A stretch of 22,347 nucleotides of DNA, taken from Pelargonium cotyledonis (Eukaryota; Streptophyta; Magnoliopsida; Geraniales; Geraniaceae). Below the pieces are notes generated by a model, which saw only the letters and a list, made by a program, of their open reading frames with translations, was not told where the DNA came from and made no database searches. The translations under genes were made by a program, and so were the position numbers. Of the stretch, positions 10,771 through 20,267 are shown piece after piece; the stretch's first letter is position 1, and the number at the start of each line of letters is the position of its first letter. Where the stretch lies: the NCBI GenBank assembly GCA_036897625.1, contig JAYMTA010001016.1:1-22347 (forward strand). Direction: 5' to 3'.

Positions 10771-11445
10771 GTTTGTCGAGGCCAGACGTGGCCTCGTCCT
10801 TGTGAATGAATGATGGTATGCGACGTTAGACCACTTTTGTACATATACACTAAGGTTTAGAGGAGTTGTTCAGTTCTAAGCTCCGGAAACCAAAACATTA
10901 GCTACACATTTCTTCATGTAGAGAGAGAGAAATGGGAGTCTAAGCAATATAAAAAATTACAATTTTAATAGTTCCATTATTCATAATCTGAATCTCAATG
11001 CCAAAAATAACACTACTAAACTTTGTAGGAAGAATTTTGCCTTAGAATGAAAATTGGACTTAATGTGATACAACTTAAAATTACTAATCATTGACATGAA
11101 TACCTTTCTTTTTTTCTTTTTCTTTTTTTTTTTTTGTCTTTTTTCTTTTGAATCTAGACTTTTAACCATCCATTTATAGGTGACTCATGAATAATCCTCC
11201 ATTTATCCATTATAGGAAAATAAATACACACATTCTAAAGCTAAGCACCTTTTTCCTATATATATGAACAAAACACGCACCTGTGCTAAATTTCTGAAAA
11301 TACTAGTTTAAAAAGCCACTGCAAAATTTAGTCCTTTTTCTGTGGAGAATAATCCCAGGAATAGGTATCCTTTTGTAGCGCAGCACCTGAGAGTTGAAGC
11401 TGTTCAAGATGTGTAGCACATGCTGATGAGAGAGCCTTCATGTCA
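10771..11445. other. Gypsy remnant flank and SIL1 3' untranslated region
   Basis: There is no gene here. The right part (about 11320-11445) is probably 3' untranslated sequence of the SIL1-like gene. A long T-rich, C-interrupted tract lies at about 11104-11150. The left part is AT-rich and has no match I recognise. Confidence 0.5.
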
Positions 11446-14400
11446 TCATGTTGGAACCTGCGTTACCTACAACTACTCAAATTTTGTTAGATGAAAGTTC
11501 ATCAAAAGATGCTCCAATTCCAAATACAGCAGTAACAGAAAGACGGTCATAGATCCTACCTTTCCCTGTTTTTTGTAGAAGATCAGCTCGACTTCATTGC
11601 GTAGGTTTTCCACGTCCATTGCGTATTCATTGTCGTCTACAATTAATTTCTGTAGTTGCTTCCCCATCCTCTCCAACGCAGCATCCAGCCCACAGAAGTC
11701 CTTGAAGATAGAAGCTTCGGTGGTTCTGAGTAGAAGAAGATTCTTAATCGCAACAAGGGCCTGGAGTACACCTCAGAACAATAAATATGTTAAGCTTCTG
11801 TTCCTGTTATTGTATATCAGACCATGAGCACATGATCCTATGTATGTGCACTAAAAGTACACTTTATCCATGTAACAAAAGTCAGAATACTCCATATTAT
11901 TAAATACCTCCTATCAATCATAAATGTAAAGCTAAAAACAAGAACAAGACTACCAGGCAAGACATTACAAAACTAAGAGGAGCTCTTTTAAGTTTACATT
12001 GTTGAGCGCTTGCCCATTTAAAAAAAAATAAAAAAATGGGGTATAAATCATAATGAATAGTTCATAGAATAAGCTAATTTTGTAAGTAAGGTATAATTAA
12101 AGTTTGTTTGTTAAAGTAGGATAACCTATGAGATAAGACAGTTATACAATATAATAATCTTTACTACATAAATAAAGGGTACGATACTTAGAAGGGTCTT
12201 ATAATAGGGCTCATAGTGCACACACAGAAAAAAAGTATTTTGACCATATCAAAGCTAGAGAAATTATGTCAAAGAAATACCTTCTCCTGGAGATCAAGGT
12301 CAGTGGATGATAGTAAGTCAACCACAGACTTTAAGAACAAACGGTTGCTAAAAAAAGGCACTTCAGCTTTATCAGTAGTTTCTAACTGCTGTTCCACCAG
12401 ATCAGCCACAAGAAACACAGCTTTCCTTTGCAGTCTAATATCAGTGGTTTTGCTGCTCAATATCTCCTAATTACAGAAATATGTCAGTTACGGTCAGTGG
12501 TTATGCCAATGCCTTACACATGCTTAGTCAGGTTACCTGAATCATAAGATCTCCAGCTTCTGCATAGAACAACTCTTGGCCAGCTAAATTGTTTCTTATC
12601 AAGCCTGAAACAGCATATAATGCTTTGGTGGCTTCTTCAGTGGAACTAGACTTTACCATCGTCAGTAACTTTGTAAGTGCCCCAAGTTCAAGAATCTGAG
12701 ACACTTGTAATTGTGTGCATAAAGTAAAGTTAAGAATGCATGAAAAGAAAGCTCTACAGAACAATCATAATTGTATGACATGAGAAAGAGAATGCTATGA
12801 AATACAGCTAACCTGTTTCTGAACAAGTGGGTTATTTTGACTGGCTTTCCCTAGAATCCAAGCAGAAATTTTCCTTATATCTGCCTCAGGGTGACTAAGC
12901 TTTTGTACAACCACAACTAGGCCCCCAAGTTTATTCAAATCTGACACACAAAAGTAACTACATGAGCCCCTTGATGGTTCAGGATAAAGGAGACATAGCA
13001 TAAGCAAACATTAAGATTGTCCAGATATGTAACCCAGGTAAAGGAAACAACTGTAGTGCGATGATTCTTATCATAGATACATCATTGATAAAGAATGAAG
13101 GTATTTTGTCACAATCAGACCAAAGTCAAGTTCATGAAAGCCAGGCATTTTATTTTCTTCCAGAGGTAGATCAGAGGGTTGGGAACCAAGGAATCAAAGA
13201 TAAAGAATGACAACTGACTTCTAGCTCTAGATGTTGTAGCACTGGAAACAGACAAATTAAAAGGAGATACATAACCGAACATTTAAATGAGAGGAAAAGT
13301 TTGAAGAAACAAAGAATAGAAGAAGCAAAAGCCTAATTATAGAGTGACCAAACGACCGCAGTAGGTAACAAATTATATACATGATTTTACACCAAACCAA
13401 ATGTATACTTATACTCCATTTAACACGTTGTCATCTCAACAAGGTCTAACTTGCTTAGCAGCTTCAACATCACATGCCAACATCATCTCTAGACAACTTA
13501 GTTGAGAACAGGCCATTTTTTTAACATTGAAAAATCATGATTTTTCTAAAAGTACACCAAGAATGCCAATTTCCTATAATACATTATATTTGTATGGAAG
13601 AAGAAAGATTTGGGCGTACCATTGGCATTATCTATTGGCTCAACAAGTATCAGAAGCTCCTCTAATGCACGGTAATGATCTTCAAAAGAGAGAGAGGAGT
13701 TATTTAAGTCATCTATAGCAATCTGCATCAACTGTGCATCTGAAGGCTTTTTTAACTTCTCCATCAATTCCTATGCAAGCAAAATACAGGTCTTCAATAT
13801 CTCAAAAAATGCAATAAATAAATGAATATTGCACCATATAGCAACACATCCCGCATGTGTGGCATTGTGGTATTACCTCCACCTTTATAAAAGGGGGAGC
13901 TACTGGATCCACCCACAGGAATGGAGGACTCTACAAGGAGGGTTTCCACCAACTAAATGCAAATTAATTTCTTGAAAAAATCAAGACCAGAACCCCATAA
14001 AGGAATGGAAAGAAAAATCAGGATATCACATTTGTGAATCTTACAAGTATTGTGAAATATACATATGAGAAGCTCTAGTTATTCGAAAATTCATTGTTAA
14101 TACAATAAAGGCACTATGATCCTTACCTTTATTTCCTCTCGACGCTTCCTAATCTCGTTGGATGATAGACTTTGGACATCTTCTGCTGTTTCCTTTAGTT
14201 TTTCCGGATCAGAATGACCTGAACCGTTTACAGAAAGTAATTACTTTCTTTAATTAAAACCACATATAAGGTTTGTTGATAAAAGAACTACAATTGAAAT
14301 CTCTATAAAGAGTAGTCTGAATACAGATTACCACTCCCTCATATCATTGCATTGGTCATTTTTCCATACAAGTATAAAATGTCTACTGAAGGAGCTTCTC

Positions 14401-15044
14401 TACTATGCATTCCACAATAGTTAACACAGGAAAAATTGTCAATCATACTCGAATTCAACAACGAAATCAACACTTTCCTCTACAATTTAAGTTCATTCAA
14501 TACATAAGAATCCTTAAGAATCTATTATTGTGTCAAAAAAAAATTCACTACTGTACTTTTTTTTTTTTAATATTCATAGATGCAGTGTATAGTTATAAAA
14601 TCAACCCAGCAACCATCAATGCTATACCAATCATTAGCTGATTTCAGCTAAGCCAGTTGCTCACTAACTTAAATTGAGCAAAAGTAGTACTCAAAAACAC
14701 ATATTTCAGCTAAATCAGAGCAAATCAAATCTGCGGAAAAGCAACGACTGTTTCAAGCCTTGAAGGGAAAGAAAAAGAATGGTACCAATGGCCCACTGAA
14801 GCATCCCTTCGAGAGAAGAAAAACCGCCGTCCAGCTCATCGTGATTGCTGACAATTGCGGCGGCGGAATCGTCGTCGGCTTCAGTGTTGCCGCTGAGCAC
14901 CAGATCCCCCTCCTCTTTCGAAGTAGACCAAAACAGCCCTGCCGCAGATGATTTATTTTCTCGCTCCGCCGCCGCCACCAACAACGCACCGCCCAGCAGC
15001 AATAAAAGCCATGGCACAGCCCGAGCTGAGCTCCACCGCCCCAT
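11446..15044 (-). CDS. SIL1: SIL1/Fes1-type Hsp70 nucleotide-exchange factor, ER lumen
   Basis: Eight exons run on the minus strand: 15044-14786, 14218-14127, 13770-13620, 12940-12813, 12695-12537, 12466-12281, 11760-11560 and 11466-11446. All have GT-AG borders and agreeing phases, giving 398 residues. The start ATG (15044) opens a signal peptide: MGRWSSARAVPW, then a Leu-rich core and a likely cut after VAAA near residue 26. HSDPEKLKETAEDVQSLSS and the next block (KRREEIKELMEKLKKPSDAQL) match the N-terminal region of Fes1/SIL1 proteins. Armadillo-like repeats follow (LGGLVVVVQKLSHPEADIRK, AWILGKASQNNPLVQKQ, LELGALTKLLTMV, AVSGLIRNNLAGQELF, and so on). Such proteins release ADP from BiP; the signal peptide points to the ER form (SIL1) rather than the cytosolic Fes1A. 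No K/HDEL ends the protein, which finishes VTQVPT or, if the CAG acceptor 9 bases on is used, VPT. Confidence 0.88.
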
Positions 15045-15231
15045 TTCTTTCACGGAAAAAATCACAGCTTCCAATTCCAATCAGATTCTTCTCTGATCCG
15101 TCCTTTTCCACCACCGCTCGGTACTATGGTCTCAACGGAAACAGTGAAGGGCTGAAATGGAAGAAGAAGAAGATGATACACAGAGGATTCGAGAGCTCGG
15201 AAAATTTGGAAGGAAAAGTTGGTTGAGATTA

Positions 15232-15298
15232 TTATATAGGGCCCTGCTTCGGGGTTAACAGTGGTGTGAGTCGGCGATAACTGTAAGATTACACGTCA
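15232..15298 (-). promoter_or_regulatory. SIL1 core promoter: TATA box and TGACGTG (UPR-type) element
   Basis: On the gene strand, TATATAA (15238-15232) lies about 190 bp before the start codon. TGACGTGT (15298-15291) lies just over 50 bp further upstream. TGACGTG is the core of the plant unfolded-protein-response element bound by bZIP60; the described consensus TGACGTGR has a purine last, whereas this copy has T. A G-box-like CACGTG sits at 15363-15368. Induction by ER stress would fit a BiP exchange factor, but it is inferred from motifs only. Confidence 0.55.
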
Positions 15299-15460
15299 CC
15301 TGGTTGAATCGTAGCCGTTGGTCTCTGATCTCGCGGTGGTTAGACGCTTGGCTACGTGGTCACACGTGATTAACCCTGCTTGGTTTAATAGAGAAATAAA
15401 ACCGCACACATTCATTTACTTCCCAGAACTTTTTTCATTGAAATGCATTTTATTTTATTT

Positions 15461-16066
15461 AGGGTTTATATACTTCAAGATCTCCTGCACTATGTTTTTT
15501 TTTTTTATGCTATCTCATGCCCTCAAAATTTAACAGTTTCGAATCTTAAATTGTAATTTTTTCCTTTTTACATCCAATTTACCTACTATTGTCGGTAACC
15601 GAATGTCACGTCACCGATTTTTTCACGTTACTATGCCACGCCACTTTTTTTTTCCACGTTACTACGCCACGCCATCATCATCTTCATCTTCTTTCCTGCG
15701 CCGGAATCTTCAAATTCATAGCTATGAAGATTCCGGCGACCAGAACATGAATTTTTCAAATTTTATTTATTTTTAAATCAAATCTCCAACTATCTTTCCA
15801 AAATCAAACTCAATCTCTAACTTAATAAACAAAATCGAGAATGTCATTGACATGAAGAGATGAGCAGGATTGGCAAGAAGATGATGATGATGTGGCATAG
15901 TGACGTGGCAAAATCGGTGACGTGGGCTTTGATTACCGGCAATAGTAGGTAAATTGGGTGTAAAAAAAAATATTTGTAGTCCAGGGTTCAAAATGACTAA
16001 ATTCCGAGGGCAGGGGTAACTTAGAAAAAAAATGCAGTTCAGGAAAACTGCAAACATATAACCCAA
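15461..16066. mobile_element. Fold-back (long inverted repeat) non-autonomous transposon
   Basis: The two ends are inverted copies of each other over about 190-200 bp. The left arm starts AGGGTTTATATACTTC and the inverse of the right arm starts TGGGTTATATGTTTGC. Both continue through TGCCCTC, a T-rich tract, CAATTTACCTACTATTG, CACGTCACCGATTTT and TATGCCAC. The left arm has an internal duplication (CACGTTACTAYGCCACGCCA at 15624 and 15655) that the right arm lacks. The centre holds a hairpin with 14-bp perfect arms. There is no open frame of note. Long-TIR MITEs of this shape are often Mutator-derived, but I see no convincing target duplication, so the family is open. Confidence 0.75.
15699..15738. 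repeat. Hairpin at the centre of the fold-back element
   Basis: CGCCGGAATCTTCA (15699-15712) and its exact inverse TGAAGATTCCGGCG (15725-15738) flank a 12-base loop. The stem is more GC-rich than its surroundings. Confidence 0.9.
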
Positions 16067-16454
16067 ATTTAAAAATAGAACATCTATGCATAATAGTTAC
16101 CGGTGAGGATTAGAAGTAAAAACTAAAAATGAGTTTTCTATTTGAAAAAAATATATATAGTTACCCTTTTCCAAACTATTTTGGAAAAGTTGGTTTTCTA
16201 ATTTTTCAAATGAAAAATTGTGCAACTAAACAAAATTTCAAATTTCCAGAAAATGTTTACATAAAACCTAGAGAAATATTTCACAACTAAACAAGCCCCT
16301 AACGTTTTAGAAGATTGTAAATGACACAAAGGAATCAGGGAACTTTCAAGAGCAAGGAAAAGAAAGAGGATATAATAAAATAGTTTTAAGAAAAAAGAGT
16401 GAATAATATTTGCGTATGTTCTACAAAAGCAACCAAAGTTACAAGTAACTTTTT

Positions 16455-16734
16455 TTAAATTTGACTATTGGGTTACATACAATGGTTTAAGGTTTTACTA
16501 CTAAAAGGTGAAATTTTCTCTCGTGCGAGTCTCACATTTTTTCTTTTATTGGTGAGCAAGTCAGGATCAAAACCAGATTTGATACCATGTTAAATTTGAA
16601 TATTGGGTTACATACGATGGCTTGGGCTTTCACTACTAAAAGGTCAACGTTATTAGTAGGGTTTCACTTGCACCATTATAATTAGCTCATTCTCTTTCAA
16701 TTTTTCCAATGTGGGACAATTACCCACTTCAACA
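16455..16734 (-). mobile_element. TRIM-like LTR element remnant
   Basis: On the minus strand an LTR of about 147 bp runs from TGTTGAAGTGGGTAATTG (starting at 16734) to ...TTTAACA (16588). It is followed directly by TGGTATCA (16587-16580), the first eight bases of the initiator-Met primer site. After a short internal stretch, about 55 bp of the same LTR 3' half recurs (about 16514-16459, sharing CCTTTTAGTAGT, TATGTAACCCAATA and TCAAATTTAA). The tiny internal region fits a terminal-repeat retrotransposon in miniature. The second LTR lacks its 5' half, so the element is broken. Confidence 0.6.
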
Positions 16735-17385
16735 CCTTCATGGCCTACCTTATTCCTCTCCAATCCATATTGTTTCAAAATGTTTGAGACACAAAGCTAT
16801 ATATAGCTCTTGGATGCTTAAAAGTAATGTGGGACTGTTATAAGGCATATGCATCATGGCTTCTGGTGTACACCCTAAGTACAATGCATGTCTTTTGAGC
16901 ATTTAGTTAGGTCCATAGCTTACATTGTTTGGTTTTAACATTCTTCCATTTTTTCGTTAGTAAATATATTTTCCAAGTATTAAAATGTGAAAAGGTCATC
17001 ACTTTCTGGGAAAAAAAAAACTCTGTCCCATCACAAATTTGTAAATAAACATTAGTTATTGCATGTAAATCATGTTTGAAAAGTGTTCCAATATGTTCAC
17101 TCTTTATATGTCCGTAATTCAATTTTATTGTTCAAGTGTAGTTCAGAATTGTAAGGGTCGCTCCTTAACACATTGGCCTCACATTCTCACCTCTAAAAAC
17201 CATGGTCTATAACTCTATTCTAATAATTGGACTCCATTCATACTATTTCAAGATATTTTTGCAGCTTCAGCTGTTTGGTTCTTAAAATTATGCAAAAGAT
17301 ATAATTATTGTGATGTATCTAACTTAACCCACTCAAGTTTGCGACAGAACACTCCTACACAATGACATTAGATATGAAACTTTAC
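16735..17385. other. Gene-free region where the SEC8 C-terminal exons should be
   Basis: AT-rich sequence with no protein-like frame on either strand. I looked on the minus strand for the SEC8 C-terminal motifs expected after the exon ending at 17386 (the EYRKL and cholinergic-like NREYLED blocks, and the FEALLAFIAEH block) and found none. Fragments around 17150-17215 resemble short retroelement ends but cannot be classified. Confidence 0.5.
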
Positions 17386-18150
17386 CTTTCGATTGAGTCA
17401 GCAACATACTCTAGTGAATCACTGAGAGATGCCAGCAATATAAGCCTGTTATCATCACGAATTAAATTCTCCTGCACAGAGAGAAAAAAAAAAACGTTGT
17501 GTATATTCCATAATAGAGATGTCGCAGAAAATCCAGATTAGTCAGGACTCACATTAACTAAACAAAGAGAATCTCAACAGCAAGGCTTCCTATGCCATAA
17601 ATGGAAATATTAAAAAATAAATCTATTAATATAAAATCAATGGTCCCACAAATAAAAGAATCTGGTTGTTCAGTAGAGCACCAGAAACTAATAAATTAAA
17701 GATATATGAATTACCCATAGATACAAGATTACCTGTTTGATTGGCCGCAAGTTCAACAATAAATCATTCCATAGGAGTTCGACCTCAGCAGCTTCAGCAT
17801 CAGAGGTATTATTGTCCACATTTGACAGACCAAGTGGATTCGGTAAACATGCACTTGCCGGATCAATTCGCATTAGTCTCTCAATATCATGCCTCCCAAT
17901 TAGCATGTAACTCTGCTTCTCAAGGACAGCCTGTAATATAATACCAAAGAAGTTAATGAGAGATTAGAGGTGACTGTGCAAGACAGGTTATCATAGCAAA
18001 TGCCACAAATATGATATAAATCTTCTCCTTTATAGGTTATAGGAGTGACACTAATCATAAAGTTGATAACTACTTGATGCGTCTGTTTATGATGGTCAAC
18101 AAGGCACACTAAATTGTTTGTCTTGTCCAGGTGTCAAAGAATTTTCCTAA

Positions 18151-18439
18151 GGAGGCATTCGTTTAATGTAGTTTTTAACTTAATTAAAATAATTAAATCC
18201 TCTTTCCCAAGAGTTAAATAAATCCAAATTCTAAGGAATTGAAATACCATGGTGGATGTGTTATTTCAATTCCTTCAAATTTGAAATTATTTAACTCATT
18301 TGAGAAAAGAGAATATTTTTTTAATCCCAAATATGCCCTCATGAAAAAATTAAACGAATGCAATAATTACAATTTGAAAATACACAACATGTCATACTTT
18401 CCCAGGATTTCAAATAAAAATTGCTAAACAAACGCTACC
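18151..18439. mobile_element. Tourist-like (PIF/Harbinger) MITE in a SEC8 intron
   Basis: The element is 289 bp with ends GGAGGCATTCGTTTA and, inverted, GGTAGCGTTTGTTTA (11 of 15 identical). It is flanked on both sides by TAA (18148-18150 and 18440-18442), the 3-bp target duplication typical of PIF/Harbinger elements. It is AT-rich, non-coding and partly palindromic inside (AAGGAATTGAAATA and its inverse around CCATGGTGG). Confidence 0.75.
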
Positions 18440-18456
18440 TAAGTGTTATTCACTAA

Positions 18457-18622
18457 CCCTATAGTTTCTGTGTTTTTAGACGAACATCCAATGGCAAGGA
18501 GCGCCAAATTAAGGTGTCTGGAGCCTTCGACCTGCAAGGCAAGACACCAAAGAACAGCGACGGCGCCTCATTCATGAGAATGAGATCTCGAACGGAATAC
18601 ATGAAGGCTCTCGAGAGCGTTT

Positions 18623-18665
<43 letters not shown>

Positions 18666-18696
18666 CAATTATGAGGATCCGTCTCTTTACCAATAG
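18457..18696 (+). other. Unidentified open frame running into an (AG)n tract
   Basis: About 79 sense codons are open on the plus strand, opposite to SEC8, just right of the MITE. The frame reads RTSNGKERQIKVSGAFDLQ, then GKTPKNSDGASFMRMRSRTE and YMKALESVLERE, and continues as an Arg-Glu repeat encoded by the (AG)n run. A TTTTTAG acceptor-like site lies just before ACGAAC (18480). There is no ATG at the start. I do not recognise the protein. It could be a captured exon fragment or chance. Confidence 0.3.
18624..18661 (+). repeat. (AG)19 microsatellite
   Basis: An uninterrupted AG run of about 38 bases inside the large SEC8 intron. On the SEC8 strand it reads as CT, but it is far from any splice site. 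Confidence 0.95.
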
Positions 18697-19460
18697 GGAG
18701 GTATATATACTAGCCATCAATATTCGCCACGTGCCGATGCGTGATTGGTTGATGGCAACGTGGGGTCCACTTCGGGACCACTTGAGGCTTAGAATTCCAT
18801 CCGAGCCATTGTCGCGACAATAGCTTGAACAAATAGCTCGGACGAAGCATGGTTTGAGCCTCCTTTGGTCCTTGTTTTGCCTCCATTTGCCTCGGTCTTG
18901 CTCCTCTTATCATAGCGACTTAAATAAAGGTTTTGGGTGCCTCTAAAGGCTTTTGTGTTGCCTTAAGACTCTGTATGGATCGAGTGGGAGAGAGAGGGAG
19001 AGTTGAGAAGAATCTCGATCAAGCACCGTCCTAGATATTGCTTTAGCCTCCTCGGATCTCATTTTTCTTCACTTGCCTTAGCGTTGTTCTCCATTGTCTT
19101 TGGGGCTCCAGAAGCTTTTCGTTGGGGTGAGTCACTTGGAACTCACTTCGGGTTGAGTTTGTTGGACGACCGAATGGGAAAGAGGGAAAGCTGGAGGAGA
19201 GCTCGTACTTGGCTTCGTCCGAGCTCTAGTTTGAGCTCCCTTCGGCCTCCGGTTGCTCCATCTTGCATTGTAGTAGTCTCCTCTTGTCTTTGGGTCTTAA
19301 CCAAGGGCTTTGGTAGCCTTCTAAGGCTTATGAGAATGACTTGAAACCTTGTAAACGGTTTCAGACTCCTTTGCTGGAGCGAGTCTCTTTGAGCTATGCT
19401 AAGGGAGCAAGTCCGCGGAACCGCGAAGTCGATGACGTGGTGCTCGGGCATAAGCCATTA
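18697..19460. other. GC-richer insert of unknown origin within the SEC8 intron
   Basis: This block has clearly higher GC content than the surrounding intron. It carries loosely repeated phrases such as TTTGAGCCTCC, TTTAGCCTCC, CTCGGACGAAG, CGTCCGAGCTC and GGCTTTTG/GGCTTATG. A perfect 14-base palindrome, ATTGTCGCGACAAT, lies at 18808-18821. Several frames of 60-110 codons overlap but none looks like a known protein. It may be an internal piece of an old LTR element or a captured genomic fragment. No terminal repeats were found. Confidence 0.4.
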
Positions 19461-20267
19461 GCACTAAGAATGATGCTATATCATGAATAATGGTGGTTCA
19501 ATTTCACTACCTTTTGTACTTTCCTCAAGAAGTCTTCCAGCACTATTCATGTCAATCAAATACTAAATAGTTTCGTAACAAAGAGAAATTATCATTTAAC
19601 ATATAAAATTAGGAATTCAAAGAGAAGTTATTTGAAAGGAAAAAGTATATGACGATGTATCTAAAGCAATGATGTTTCTTCTATATATATAAAATATATA
19701 TAAACTTAATATATCTTCATTAGAGAGCAGTAAATCATGTGTGCATGAGAATGATTGAAGGAGAAGAAAGTAACTAATGTTAGTCTTCCTGATCACTATT
19801 AATTCAAGAATAGAAAACAAAATATCCCCAATTATTTGCTTGGATATATATATGAACCAACTAAACATATCTAGGAAGAAATAATGTGTGTGAATATATA
19901 TGTATACATTCTGTGCATGCGAGAGATGAGAGATGAATTCTGGGAGAGGCAGATTCAAGTGCATGATGTTTGATTACACATGATTTGGCTAGAATACTGA
20001 ATTCATTAATCAAAATTTCAAAACCTTATTGTATCTTACAGTTTATTGCTGATATAGCTTAGGTTAAAAAAAGACTGCTTATTTCAGGAGGGAAGGGGAT
20101 TCTTTTGAGAATTCACGTTCACAAGAGATAGTATCTCAACAATTAGTGCACTCCTTAATGCTTGAAAAGAATAACACACAAGCAAAAAAAAAAAAAAACG
20201 AAAAATGGACATGTCAAACAGTAATGATGCCATCATAAAAACAAATAGAGAAGAGAAAGGCCCATGC
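19461..20267. other. Remainder of the large SEC8 intron
   Basis: AT-rich intron sequence with runs of TATATA around 19680-19700 and 19840-19910, and no gene. It ends at the GC donor next to the exon finishing at 20268. Confidence 0.6.

Noticed and set aside
15045-15080. Longer N-terminus for SIL1 (upstream in-frame codons reading LELEAVIFSVKE)
   Set aside because: The frame is open, but only TTG codons, no ATG, occur upstream. Starting at 15044 puts the hydrophobic signal core at the expected distance.
19003-19344. 113-codon plus-strand open frame in the GC-richer insert
   Set aside because: No recognisable motif, overlapping open frames on the other strand, and composition-driven absence of stops; not supported as a gene.
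19617-19964. 115-codon minus-strand frame in the SEC8 intron
   Set aside because: Composed of TATATA-derived Tyr/Ile runs in AT-rich intron sequence; no domain-like features.
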